From: Planctomycetaceae bacterium | Lineage (GTDB): Bacteria > Planctomycetota > Planctomycetia > Pirellulales > Thermoguttaceae | Direction of reading: 5' to 3' | NCBI GenBank assembly: GCA_031274045.1 | Contig: JAISQS010000036.1 | Span: 1 to 27,241 of the forward strand | DNA length: 27,241 nucleotides | Shown: positions 14,002 through 21,940 of the stretch, in pieces | How positions within the stretch are numbered: the first letter of the stretch is position 1 | How the letters are laid out: every line of letters begins with the position of its first letter | The notes under the pieces: generated by a model | Seen by the model: only the letters and a program-made list of their open reading frames with translations | Database searches by the model: none | What the model was told of the DNA's origin: nothing | Translations under genes and position numbers: made by a program

Positions 14002-14484
14002 ATGTCAAACGATACAGCGCAAATTGGATTGACTGATAAGGTCGTAAAAATTAAGCGGTGTGCCGCAGTTGTTAAGGGCGGTCGGCGTTTTAGTTTTGCG
14101 GCGTTGGTAGTTGTTGGTGATGGTAATGGGCGAGTTGCTTGGGGTTACGGCAAGGCGAACGAAGTTCCGCCTGCGGTTGAGAAAGCGGTCAAAGACGGTT
14201 CCCGTAAGCTGAAGACGGTGCAACTTGACGGCACAACAATACCGCATGAAGCAGTGGGACATTTTGGTGCGGCGCGGGTTGTGCTTGTTCCGGCTAGTCC
14301 GGGTACGGGAGTGATTGCGGGCGCGGCGATTCGTGCCGTTTGTGAAGCGTGCGGTATACATGATATTTTGACAAAAAGTTACGGTACGGCAAATCCGACC
14401 AATGTCGTCAAGGCAACAATTGACGCATTATTGAATCTGAAAACAAAGAATGAGGTCGAACGACTTCGAGGAGTTTCACTATAA
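14002..14484 (+). CDS. rpsE: 30S ribosomal protein S5 (uS5)
   Basis: Protein of 160 residues. S5 lies at the mRNA entry side of the 30S and influences decoding accuracy. The double-stranded-RNA-binding fold is clear: KIKRCAAVVKGGRRFSFAAL, VVGDGNGRVAWGYGKANEVP, then the C-terminal domain PASPGTGVIAGAAIRAVCEA and KSYGTANPTNVVKATIDAL. Its last base is the first base of the rplO ATG (TAATG), so the two are translationally coupled. rpmD (L30), which often sits between them, is absent. Confidence 0.97.
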   Translation: MSNDTAQIGLTDKVVKIKRCAAVVKGGRRFSFAALVVVGDGNGRVAWGYGKANEVPPAVEKAVKDGSRKLKTVQLDGTTIPHEAVGHFGAARVVLVPASPGTGVIAGAAIRAVCEACGIHDILTKSYGTANPTNVVKATIDALLNLKTKNEVERLRGVSL

Positions 14485-15017
14485 TGACTAGTATTAGCGA
14501 AATAAATCATCTGGCAAAAGCGTCCCGAAAACGCAGAAGAGTCGGGCGAGGTACAGGCTCCGGACGCGGCAAAACAAGCCAACGCGGACATAAAGGTCAA
14601 GGCTCGCGATCCGGTTCATCTGTCAGCCCAATTTTCGAAGGCGGACAAATGCCATTGGTTCGAAGAATCCCAAAAAGAGGATTCAACAACAAAGCATTCG
14701 CTGACAAAATCGCCGCCGTCAATGTCGGTGATTTGGAATCGAATTTTGAAAAAGACGAGGTAATTGATCCGCGTAAGTTGATCGAGAAAAAAATCATCGG
14801 AAAAAGATTTGACAAAATAAAAATTCTCGCCGGCGGTGAACTGTCAAAGTCCCTCCAAATAAGCGCACACGCCTTTTCAGAATCCGCAAAAAATAAAATC
14901 GAATCCGTCGGCGGAAAAATTATAATATTGCCGCCGAAGAAACCGGTAGTAAAAAATAAAATGGGTTCAGCCAAAAAAGCAAGACAACAAGCCGCCGAAA
15001 AAAAGTCCGCGAAATGA
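14484..15017 (+). CDS. rplO: 50S ribosomal protein L15 (uL15)
   Basis: Protein of 177 residues, about 30 longer than E. coli L15. L15 is a late 50S assembly protein with a long N-terminal extension threading into 23S rRNA. The glycine-rich arm is typical: RKRRRVGRGTGSGRGKTSQR, GHKGQGSRSGSSVSPIFEGG, then MPLVRRIPKRGFNN. The C-terminal domain ends in a Lys/Ala-rich tail (GSAKKARQQAAEKKSAK). A strong GAGGAG (14468-14473) within rpsE serves the ATG. The coding strand is A+C-rich throughout, in sharp contrast to the G+T-rich 5' half of rpsE just before it. Confidence 0.96.
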   Translation: MTSISEINHLAKASRKRRRVGRGTGSGRGKTSQRGHKGQGSRSGSSVSPIFEGGQMPLVRRIPKRGFNNKAFADKIAAVNVGDLESNFEKDEVIDPRKLIEKKIIGKRFDKIKILAGGELSKSLQISAHAFSESAKNKIESVGGKIIILPPKKPVVKNKMGSAKKARQQAAEKKSAK

Positions 15018-15079
15018 TAGTTTGTGTTCGTTCGCAACATTCATTTTGTTGCGGTGATCCGTTTCAGCAACAAAGGCTT

Positions 15080-15200
15080 TTCAACTTTTTTTGCATTTGA
15101 GATTTGCCCTAAGGCGTGAGCTTATCTACGGCGAATCATTTTTTGATTCGCCGTTTTTGCGCAATTGTTATCAATGAATTTTGTGATGCGTTGCGTATAA
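15080..15200 (-). repeat. 120-nt interspersed element, reverse-strand copy before secY
   Basis: Read on the minus strand: head TTATACGCAACGCATCAC, AAAATTCATTGATAAC; centre GCCGTAGATAAGCTCACG, close to CACCGTAGGTAAGCCCGCG of the rplN-rplX copy; tail GCAAATCTCAAATGC, AAAAAAAGTTGA. Length 121 nt. The centre carries a perfect 11-bp hairpin. This is the only inverted full copy. Confidence 0.55.
15128..15158 (+). terminator. Strong terminator-like hairpin between rplO and secY
   Basis: ACGGCGAATCA (15128-15138) and TGATTCGCCGT (15144-15154) form a perfect 11-bp stem with a five-T loop, followed by TTTTT (15154-15158). On the opposite strand the flanking bases are AT-poor, so the signal is directional toward the + strand. 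It may end or attenuate the S10/spc transcript before secY. Confidence 0.65.
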
Positions 15201-15338
15201 GCCAAAGAAAATAAGTGGTGTGTGTAGTTTGTAGTTTTTTTGCTTATGAGATTGGAACTTTGAGATAAGTAGGTTGGTTGCAGTTTGGGAAAGTTGTGAA
15301 AGTGTGCCTTCGCGAAGTGCATAAGAGGATAAAATTTT

Positions 15339-16712
15339 ATGTTTCAGAAAATCCGCATTATTTTATCGATAAAAGAATTGCGTCAGAAGATATTTATGAC
15401 GCTTGCGCTGTTGGCGATCTATCGTATTGGGTGGTGGATTCCGCTTCCGATAGTTGATGTCGGCAAGATGCAAGCGATGTGGCGGCACAATGGTGGTGTT
15501 GCTGAGGTTATGTCACAAGTCGCGGTATTTACGGGTGCGCAATTTGAGTCACTAACAATCTTTGGGCTTGGCATTATGCCGTACATTTCGGCATCCATTA
15601 TTTTCCAACTCATGGCAACCGTCTTTGACAAGTTGAAGGCGTTGCAAAAGGAAGGAGAAAGCGGGCGTAAGAAAATCAATGAATGGACACGTTACGCAAC
15701 AATCGTGATTTGTCTCTTCCAAAGTTTTTTTTACGTGTTGGCACTCGGTAACACAAGCATGACGGGCGATCCCGGCGGCGTTTATAACGAGGCGTTACTT
15801 TATCCAGACAAGACACTTCCTTGGGCGTGGATATTTACGGCTGTTGTCGTCATGACTTCGGGTACAGCTTTTTTGATGTGGCTTGGTGAGCAGATCGACG
15901 AGTACGGAATCGGCAACGGCATAAGTCTCCTAATCATGGCTGGAATTATAGCGAACTTGCCGAGTGCATTGACAAAATTGGGCGGACGTGCGGTGCTTGG
16001 TTTTAGTTCGGGAACGCAGCAACTTGGAGTTGATAAATTGCTATTACTTTCCGTTCTGTTTGTGGCGGTTGTGGTCGGCGTAATTTACATAACCAAAGGT
16101 CAACGGCGAATACCGACTCAAAGCGCAAAACACGTTCGGGGCAGACAGACATTTGGCGGAGGCAGACAGTATTTACCGCTCAAAGTGAATCAGGCAGGTG
16201 TTATGCCGATTATTTTTGCGAGCAGCCTCCTCCTCTTCCCGCAAGCAATTTTGAGTTACCTCACGACGGGATCAAATGCTCCATACCTTGTCAAAATACT
16301 GGATAATATTTTTCAACGCCAAACATTTACGTACATTCTCATCTTTATAGCGTTGATTTACTTTTTCTGTTATTTTTGGACGGCGGTTACGTTTAATCCG
16401 AAAGACATAGCAGATAATTTGAAAAACTACGGCTCATTCATACAAGGTCATCGACCCGGCAGCGCAACAGCCGCGTACCTCGAAAAAGTGATGAAACATA
16501 TTACTTATGTTGGGGCATCGTTTATCGCGTTGATTGCGGTTTTGCCGAATATCATTTCAACATTGCTCATCCCCGATAACTTTATGCTCGCGAATTTCTT
16601 TGGCGGTACGAGTCTGTTGATTGTTGTTAGTGTGATCATTGATTTAGTGGACAAGATAGACAGTCACTTGGTAATGAGAAATTATAAAGGTCTGTTGGAA
16701 CGCGGCAAATAA
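15339..16712 (+). CDS. secY: Preprotein translocase subunit SecY
   Basis: Protein of 457 residues with about ten predicted membrane helices, the central pore of the SecYEG translocon in the inner membrane. Helix 1 (residues about 18-37, FMTLALLAIYRIGWWIPLP) is followed by the plug region and GAQFESLTIFGLGIMPYISA, a family signature. The cytoplasmic loop that binds SecA and the ribosome reads KGQRRIPTQSAKHVRGRQ. Later helices include YFFCYFWTAVTFNPKDIADN and GHRPGSATAAYLEKVM. AGAGGAT (15324-15330) precedes the ATG by eight bases. It follows rplO as usual, but across a gap with a terminator-like hairpin, and precedes adk. Confidence 0.98.
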   Translation: MFQKIRIILSIKELRQKIFMTLALLAIYRIGWWIPLPIVDVGKMQAMWRHNGGVAEVMSQVAVFTGAQFESLTIFGLGIMPYISASIIFQLMATVFDKLKALQKEGESGRKKINEWTRYATIVICLFQSFFYVLALGNTSMTGDPGGVYNEALLYPDKTLPWAWIFTAVVVMTSGTAFLMWLGEQIDEYGIGNGISLLIMAGIIANLPSALTKLGGRAVLGFSSGTQQLGVDKLLLLSVLFVAVVVGVIYITKGQRRIPTQSAKHVRGRQTFGGGRQYLPLKVNQAGVMPIIFASSLLLFPQAILSYLTTGSNAPYLVKILDNIFQRQTFTYILIFIALIYFFCYFWTAVTFNPKDIADNLKNYGSFIQGHRPGSATAAYLEKVMKHITYVGASFIALIAVLPNIISTLLIPDNFMLANFFGGTSLLIVVSVIIDLVDKIDSHLVMRNYKGLLERGK

Positions 16713-16728
16713 ACAGTTGCGAGATTGC

Positions 16729-16758
16729 TTGACATACGGGAATTACATCAAGTAACCT
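16729..16758 (+). promoter_or_regulatory. Possible promoter between secY and adk
   Basis: A perfect TTGACA (16729-16734) is followed after 18 bases by TAACCT (16753-16758), a poor -10. Spacing is acceptable, so an adk-map promoter is possible but weakly supported. Confidence 0.25.
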
Positions 16759-16848
16759 AAAGTTAATTGCACAAAAGACTAAGTGTCAATGCCGACACAG
16801 TTTTTGTCACAATGACAACAGCGAAGAAGAAGATGTAGTCAATGCCAT

Positions 16849-16868
16849 CGTGTCTCTCTCGAGACACG
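16849..16868 (+). promoter_or_regulatory. Perfect hairpin upstream of adk
   Basis: CGTGTCTC and GAGACACG form an 8-bp perfect stem with a TCTC tetraloop, ending 21 bases before the adk ATG. No T-run follows, so it is not a terminator. The adk start lacks a good Shine-Dalgarno, and this hairpin occupies the region just upstream, which may influence initiation. Confidence 0.45.
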
Positions 16869-16889
16869 TGGATTGGAACAAACAGAACA

Positions 16890-17447
16890 ATGAGAATAAT
16901 ATTCATAGGACCGCCCGGCGCAGGCAAAGGAACGCAAGCAGAAAAGATTGTGGCTGGTTATAAGTTAGCGCATCTTTCGACTGGTGATATGTTGCGGGCT
17001 GCGGTTGCGGCGAAGACGGAGATTGGGTTGCTTGCCGACAAGTACATGTTGAGTGGTCAGTTTGTTCCTGATGATTTAATTATTGGAATAATTTCGGAGC
17101 GGTTGAGTTTGCCTGATTGTAGGGAAGGATTTCTGCTTGATGGTTTTCCGCGCACAATTCAACAGGCTTCGGCACTTGATGTGATGTTGCGGGAGAATGA
17201 TTCGCGGCTTGATGTTGTGCTTGAGTTGAGGGTGCCGGATGCGGAACTTTCGCGAAGGTTGGTTGGACGCGGCAGGGCGGATGATAACCCTGATGTTGTC
17301 AAAAAGCGATTGTCGGTTTACGCGGAGCAGACAACTCCATTGCTCGAATACTACGGCAAACAAGGATTGCTCGAAACGATTGATGGACTTGGAGAAGTGA
17401 ATGAGGTTTTTGAACGCGTGAAAATTATATTGGACAAGTTTATTTGA
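16890..17447 (+). CDS. adk: Adenylate kinase, short-LID form
   Basis: Protein of 185 residues that converts ATP and AMP into two ADP in the cytoplasm. The start is the ATG before RIIFIGPPGAGKGTQ, since the P-loop begins at residue 7 in this family; an in-frame upstream start at 16842 would run through a hairpin and is rejected. Other motifs: LSTGDMLRAAV (AMP site), EGFLLDGFPRTIQQA. The LID is the short type: GRGRADDNPDVVKKRL has no inserted zinc or cysteine domain, which explains the length against 214 in E. coli. It lies in the usual place between secY and map, 47 nt before map. Confidence 0.97.
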   Translation: MRIIFIGPPGAGKGTQAEKIVAGYKLAHLSTGDMLRAAVAAKTEIGLLADKYMLSGQFVPDDLIIGIISERLSLPDCREGFLLDGFPRTIQQASALDVMLRENDSRLDVVLELRVPDAELSRRLVGRGRADDNPDVVKKRLSVYAEQTTPLLEYYGKQGLLETIDGLGEVNEVFERVKIILDKFI

Positions 17448-17494
17448 GCGGCAATATTTTTAATATTGGATTTGAGTAAAGTGAGGTATCGGTA

Positions 17495-18307
17495 GTGTTG
17501 GTATATAAGTCCGCAGAAGAGATGCGAAAAATGCGAAAGGCGGGATTGTACGTCTGGCACGCTCTTCAAATTGCCCGCTCCGTAGTCAAACCCGGTATTA
17601 CAACAGAAGATATTGAAAGACCAATTGCACAATTTTACAAAGACAACAACGCGATCCCTTTGTTTAAGGGGGTTCCGGGAGTCGTTCCGTTTCCGGCGGT
17701 GAATTGTATAAGCGTGAACGAGGAGGTTGTTCACGGGATTCCGGGCAAAAGAAAATTAGTCGAAGGCGACATCGTTAGTGTTGATACCGGTTGCAAGGTA
17801 AACGGTTGGTGCGGTGATTCCGCAACAACTATCCCCGTCGGTAAAATTTCAAGTGCGAAGCAGCACTTGTTGAAAGTAACTGAACGAGCCTTGCACATTG
17901 CGATTGAGGAGATGGCAAATTTGGGGCGTTGGCAAGATATCTCAAAAAAGATGGAAGCTTACGCGAAAGAGAATCACGTGTCGGTTGTTGAGACTTTGGT
18001 TGGTCATGGGATTGGGCGAGAGATGCACGAACCGCCGCAAGTACCGAATTATTATTCGAAAGAGATGGTTCAGTGTGGAGAGGATTTCGAGGTCAAACCG
18101 GGGTTGGTTATCGCGGTCGAGCCAATGTTCAATTTAGGTACGAACCGCGTGAGAGTTTTGAGCGATCATTGGACAATTATAACTGTCGACCGCAAACCGA
18201 GCGCACATTTCGAACATACTTTAGCTGTGACGGAAAAGGGTATTTGGGTTTTGACAGGTGAGCCAAAAGACGACGCAGAGAGAATAGACATCACCTCTTA
18301 CGTATAG
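17495..18307 (+). CDS. map: Methionine aminopeptidase, type I
   Basis: Protein of 270 residues that removes the initiator methionine from nascent proteins in the cytoplasm. The five metal ligands of the pita-bread fold are present: Asp97 (SVDTGC), Asp108 (GWCGDSA), His171 (GHGIGREMHE), Glu209 (VIAVEPMF) and Glu240 (AHFEHTLAV), plus the substrate-contact His80 (EEVVHGIPG). No N-terminal zinc-finger extension. The GTG start at 17495 has GAGGT about ten bases upstream. It follows adk by 47 nt, with a small CAATATT/AATATTG hairpin between. infA, often placed next in this cluster, is missing; rpmJ follows after 252 nt. Confidence 0.97.
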   Translation: MLVYKSAEEMRKMRKAGLYVWHALQIARSVVKPGITTEDIERPIAQFYKDNNAIPLFKGVPGVVPFPAVNCISVNEEVVHGIPGKRKLVEGDIVSVDTGCKVNGWCGDSATTIPVGKISSAKQHLLKVTERALHIAIEEMANLGRWQDISKKMEAYAKENHVSVVETLVGHGIGREMHEPPQVPNYYSKEMVQCGEDFEVKPGLVIAVEPMFNLGTNRVRVLSDHWTIITVDRKPSAHFEHTLAVTEKGIWVLTGEPKDDAERIDITSYV

Positions 18308-18377
18308 CTCAAAAGACAGCATTTGCAAAAAATGCAGCATGAATACGTTTGGTTTTGTCGGATAAAGGTGGGGAGAC

Positions 18378-18405
18378 TTGCCATTTGTCAAAGTTGCAAT
18401 ATAAT
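18378..18405 (+). promoter_or_regulatory. Candidate promoter of the rpmJ-rpsM-rpsK-rpsD-rpoA group
   Basis: TTGCCA (18378-18383), a 16-base gap and a perfect TATAAT (18400-18405). This is the best promoter match in the window. It would start RNA about 150 bases before rpmJ and drive the alpha-operon genes separately from the upstream block. A 6-bp hairpin GCATTT/AAATGC (18319-18335) just after map may mark the end of the preceding transcript. Confidence 0.5.
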
Positions 18406-18559
18406 TTGCCCCCTCTTCGCCCTAATCAAATTAAACGAGATCAAATCGACAAGTTTAAAGAGACAAAAACGCGAGATGGATTTGCGCAACAATAATTTTT
18501 AGCGTGCTGGTTTCAACTACAAAATGGTAAATGTAAATTAGAAAACGGAAAGGTGAATT

Positions 18560-18673
18560 ATGAAAGTCAGAGCGAGTGTTCGACGTATTTGTGAGAATTG
18601 CAAGGTTGTTAAGCGTCGCGGTAGAGTGTACGTGATTTGTTTGAATCCGCGCCACAAGCAACGTCAAGGCTAA
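18560..18673 (+). CDS. rpmJ: 50S ribosomal protein L36 (bL36), zinc form
   Basis: A 37-residue protein, the usual size. It starts MKVRASVRRICENCKVV and ends CLNPRHKQRQG. Cys11, Cys14, Cys27 and His32 form the zinc site that defines the C+ form of L36. L36 stabilises 23S rRNA contacts late in 50S assembly. AAAGGTG lies six bases before the ATG. Its position before rpsM is the standard one. Confidence 0.96.
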   Translation: MKVRASVRRICENCKVVKRRGRVYVICLNPRHKQRQG

Positions 18674-18883
18674 AACAGAATTTTCAGTACATACGAGATT
18701 GAGATTGATTACGTTTCCGGCATTACGCCAATATGTTTCCTTGTGCTGCGTCGGATGTGTTGTTTGCTTCTTTGGTATGTTGCAGGGTGATCGTTGGTGT
18801 TGGTTTTTGGTTGAGGGGGCTGTGTGTTTTGTGACAGGGTATTTTTTGTGAGAGATTAAAAAGAATTTTGGGAGAATAGGTTT

Positions 18884-19267
18884 ATGCCGCGTCTTTTGGG
18901 AGTTGATATTCCGAATAATCGTCCGATAGTGATTTCCTTGACATATCTTTATGGAGTTGGTCCGGCTGTAGCTCGTGATTTGTGCCGTCAAGCTGGAGTT
19001 GACATGTCGCTTCGTGCGCGAGAGCTTGGTGAAAATGATCTTGCGAAGATAGCTTCGTTGCTTGATAACAATTATGTTGTTGAGGGGCAATTACGCCGTC
19101 AGGTCAACCAAAATATAGCACGTCTCAGAGAGATTGGATGCTATCGCGGAATGAGGCATAGAAAAGGTTTGCCGGTACGAGGTCAAAGAACACGGACAAA
19201 TGCAAGAACACGCAAAGGTCCAAAGAAAACGGTTGCAGGAAAGAAGGGTGTCAAGGATTTGCGTTAA
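18884..19267 (+). CDS. rpsM: 30S ribosomal protein S13 (uS13)
   Basis: Protein of 127 residues. S13 is in the 30S head, contacts P-site tRNA with its C-terminal tail and bridges to L5. Family features: MPRLLGVDIPNNRPIVISLT, YLYGVGPAVARDLCRQAGVD (helix-hairpin-helix), EGQLRRQVNQNIARLREIGC, YRGMRHRKGLPVRGQRT and the basic tail ARTRKGPKKTVAGKKGVKD. GGGAGAATAGG precedes the ATG. The wording of the N-terminus and tail resembles planctomycete S13 proteins from memory. The gap to rpsK is 161 nt and begins with an ACTTGCCG/CGGCAAGT hairpin (19276-19314). Confidence 0.97.
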   Translation: MPRLLGVDIPNNRPIVISLTYLYGVGPAVARDLCRQAGVDMSLRARELGENDLAKIASLLDNNYVVEGQLRRQVNQNIARLREIGCYRGMRHRKGLPVRGQRTRTNARTRKGPKKTVAGKKGVKDLR

Positions 19268-19428
19268 TGCAGTTTACTTGCCGGATGACATGGTTACAGT
19301 TTCGGTCGGCAAGTTGGTTGCAACTTGTGACAATAACAACGGCGAATTTTGTGTAATTTAATATTGTCAATGTATAAAATTTTACGGAGTTAACGAGTCA
19401 AAATTAAATAATTCAAGGGTCAAAAAAC

Positions 19429-19812
19429 GTGGCAAAAGCGGTTAAAAAGAAGAAGATAAAACGTAGCGTAACGACAGGTATCGTTCACGTTAAAGCGTCA
19501 TTCAACAACACGACGGTAACAATAACAGATACCAAAGGTGATACCCTATGTTGGGCGACCGGCGGAACATGTAACTTCAAGGGAAGCCGTAAGAGTACGC
19601 CGTTTGCGGGTCAGATGGCAGCACAACAAGCGGCTGAAAAAGCGATGAAATTCGGCATGAAAGATGTCGATGTCAAAGTGAACGGTCCCGGAAGCGGACG
19701 CGAAAGTGCCATCACCGCTCTGCATCAAGCCGGACTGAATGTCAAAACAATTGAAGACGTTACGCCGCTCCCCCACAACGGTTGCCGTCCTAAGAAGAGA
19801 CGTAGAGTGTAA
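19429..19812 (+). CDS. rpsK: 30S ribosomal protein S11 (uS11)
   Basis: Protein of 127 residues. S11 forms part of the 30S platform near the mRNA exit and the Shine-Dalgarno helix. Signature: GIVHVKASFNNTTVTITDTK, GDTLCWATGGTCNFKGSRKS, TPFAGQMAAQQAAEKAMKFG, VNGPGSGRESAITALHQAG and the end PHNGCRPKKRRRV, including the Asn-Gly pair known to form isoaspartate in other bacteria. The start is GTG with AAGGGT about nine bases before it. It keeps its place between rpsM and rpsD. Confidence 0.97.
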   Translation: MAKAVKKKKIKRSVTTGIVHVKASFNNTTVTITDTKGDTLCWATGGTCNFKGSRKSTPFAGQMAAQQAAEKAMKFGMKDVDVKVNGPGSGRESAITALHQAGLNVKTIEDVTPLPHNGCRPKKRRRV

Positions 19813-20108
19813 GTCGGCAATACGGTTGATTTGACGGTGTTTGTGTTTTGGCGATTGTGTTTGATTGTGATGTTTTTTGTGATTTAGCGAGGCATTTTTA
19901 GCGGCAGTGAGTTTTGTTGTTTTGTTTTGATTCGGCGGCGTTTGAGTTATGTTTTTTTGGGGTGGATAATTTTTTAGGGTTTGGGATGACGGATTAAATA
20001 AGTTTTTTATTGACAGATGTGGAAGGGCGGTTTTTTCAAATTGACCATATCTGTTGTGAATTTGTCAAGTTTTTTTGTTTCGATATTTTTAGAGAGAATA
20101 ACAAATTT

Positions 20109-20735
20109 ATGGCTCGCAATACAGAAGCAGTTTGCCGGAAATGTCGGCGGGAAGGTGTAAAACTCTCACTCAAAGGGAGTCGCTGCGGAACCGACAAATG
20201 TGCGTTTACCCGACGTTCCAACGCGCCCGGTATGCACGGCGCAAGAAAGGGAAAACTTACTGATTATGGTATACATCTACGAGAAAAACAAAAAGTAAAG
20301 AATTTTTACGGTGTGCTTGAGAAACAGTTCCGAAAATATTTCGGTATGGCGGAACGGGCTAAAGGTAACACCGGAAAAGTGCTTATGGGTTTACTTGAAC
20401 GAAGACTGGACAATATCGTTTATAGACTAGGTTTTGGTGCGTCGAGGTCTCAGTCGCGTCAATGGGTCGCTCATGGGCATATTCAAGTCAACGGCAGACG
20501 AGTCGATATCCCAAGTTATCTTGTTCGGCAAGGTGACGTAATCACCGTACGAAACCGCACAACGAGTAAGAAAGCAATAAAACTTGTTGTCGACGAAGGA
20601 ATACATGAAGTACCGGATTTCTTGTTAAGGGAGGACACAGAAATTCCTAAGGGAGTTGTCATGCGGCTCCCGACTGCGGAGGATGTTTTATTGCAAGTCG
20701 ATCCGGCATTGATCGTAGAACTTTGTTCAAAATAA
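20109..20735 (+). CDS. rpsD: 30S ribosomal protein S4, zinc form (uS4)
   Basis: Protein of 208 residues. S4 is a primary 16S-binding protein that starts assembly of the 5' domain and, in E. coli, represses the alpha operon. The start is the ATG before ARNTEAVCRKCRREG; upstream in-frame codons run into T-rich spacer and are not S4-like. Cys9, Cys12, Cys26 and Cys31 make a zinc finger, as in the C+ form. The S4 domain follows: MGLLERRLDNIVYRLGFGAS, RSQSRQWVAHGHIQVNGRRV, DIPSYLVRQGDVITVRNRT. Only a weak GAGAG lies before the ATG. The preceding gap is 296 nt and strongly T/G-rich. Confidence 0.97.
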   Translation: MARNTEAVCRKCRREGVKLSLKGSRCGTDKCAFTRRSNAPGMHGARKGKLTDYGIHLREKQKVKNFYGVLEKQFRKYFGMAERAKGNTGKVLMGLLERRLDNIVYRLGFGASRSQSRQWVAHGHIQVNGRRVDIPSYLVRQGDVITVRNRTTSKKAIKLVVDEGIHEVPDFLLREDTEIPKGVVMRLPTAEDVLLQVDPALIVELCSK

Positions 20736-20918
20736 TGTCAAACTGAATGTGTTCAAGTTGATTCGGTTCGGTGATGCTTGAATGTTGTTTCAAAAAGTGT
20801 CACAAATAATGTTGTTGATATTTTTTTTGATTTTGGTTTTCGGTTATTAGACTGCTACCGTATTTTTTTATTGCTTATTAAGCATTTTTCGATAATTCAT
20901 TACATCGGAGATTTTTCT

Positions 20919-21938
20919 ATGCGTATTCGATGGCGAGGTTTGGAACTCCCCAGCAAAGTAACATGTGATCCGGAGACGCTTACTGACACTTATGGCAGTT
21001 TCGTTGCGGAGCCGTTTGAACGCGGTTTTGGTCATACTGTTGGTAACAGTTTGCGCCGCGTGTTGTTGTCTAGCTTGGAGGGGAGTGCAATTACCCGTAT
21101 CAAGATTAAAAACGCTCTTCACGAGTTCACATCAATTAAAGGTGTGCTTGAAGATGTTACGGAAATTACGTTGAACGTCAAGTCGCTTGTCGTCAAATTG
21201 TATGATGAGAAACCGCGTGTATTGCGTATCTCAAAAAATACTGCCGGTCCGGTTACGAGTGCGGATATTATATCCGATGATAGTGTTGATGTAATTGACG
21301 GCGGTCATCTTATTGCGACTTTAACTGACAATGTCCCGTTTGAGATGGAGATGGTTGTTGAAAATGGTCGCGGGTACGTGCCGGCAACGGAACAATTGGT
21401 ATCGATCAGAGACAGGGGCGAAGACATCGGTTTTATTCCGTTGGATGCTGCGTTCAGTCCGGTTGTGCGTGTGCAATATGAGGTTGACGAAACACGTGTG
21501 GGTCAAAAGACAAATTATGATCGTTTAACAATTCAGGTTTGGACGGACGGTTCAATAAATCCTGAACTGGCTTTAGTTGAGGGAGCAAAAATATTCCGCA
21601 AACATTTGAATCCGTTTGTTCAGTATGATCGTTTGGGACCTCTTGTGTATTCGAGGGCGAGGGCTTCGTCGTTATCGGGAATTGATCCGTCTTTGGAGTC
21701 GAAGTTGTCGATGAATTTGGCGGAGTTGATGTTGTCGGTTAGGGCGATGAATTGCTTGGAGAGTGAGAAGATCAACATCGTGCGTGATTTAGTAACTCGT
21801 ACAGAGGAATCGTTGTTGGAGGTACGGCATTTTGGCGAGACAACATTGACAGAGGTAAAAGAAAAATTAGCGTCAATTGGATTGAGACTAGGAATGAGAC
21901 TGCCTCCAGCCGGAGTTACCGGACAACCCTTCGTGTAA
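20919..21938 (+). CDS. rpoA: DNA-directed RNA polymerase subunit alpha
   Basis: Protein of 339 residues, normal for alpha, which dimerises to start RNA polymerase assembly and binds promoter UP elements and activators. CGGAGA lies before the ATG at 20919. N-terminal domain: EPFERGFGHTVGNSLRRVLL, SLEGSAITRIKI, HEFTSIKGVLEDVTEI. C-terminal domain: LSVRAMNCLESEKINIVRDL, VTRTEESLLEVRHFGETTLT, EVKEKLASIGLRLGMRLP. It closes the cluster: rplQ, which normally follows, is not found downstream; instead there is a hairpin right after the stop and then genes on the other strand. Confidence 0.98.
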   Translation: MRIRWRGLELPSKVTCDPETLTDTYGSFVAEPFERGFGHTVGNSLRRVLLSSLEGSAITRIKIKNALHEFTSIKGVLEDVTEITLNVKSLVVKLYDEKPRVLRISKNTAGPVTSADIISDDSVDVIDGGHLIATLTDNVPFEMEMVVENGRGYVPATEQLVSIRDRGEDIGFIPLDAAFSPVVRVQYEVDETRVGQKTNYDRLTIQVWTDGSINPELALVEGAKIFRKHLNPFVQYDRLGPLVYSRARASSLSGIDPSLESKLSMNLAELMLSVRAMNCLESEKINIVRDLVTRTEESLLEVRHFGETTLTEVKEKLASIGLRLGMRLPPAGVTGQPFV

Positions 21939-21940
21939 AA

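Larger units (their letters stand above)
15018..15338. other. rplO-secY spacer
   Basis: A 321-nt gap. CGCAACA (15033-15039) and TGTTGCG (15047-15053) form a small perfect hairpin. Positions 15080-15200 hold a reverse-strand copy of the 120-nt element with a perfect terminator-like hairpin inside it. The remaining 130 bases before secY are G/T-rich and end with AGAGGAT, the secY ribosome binding site. Confidence 0.6.

Noticed and set aside
18455..19090. 211-codon minus-strand frame opposite rpmJ and rpsM
   Set aside because: It lies antisense to rpmJ and rpsM, both clearly real, and its translation is Thr/Asn/Ile-rich without any motif.
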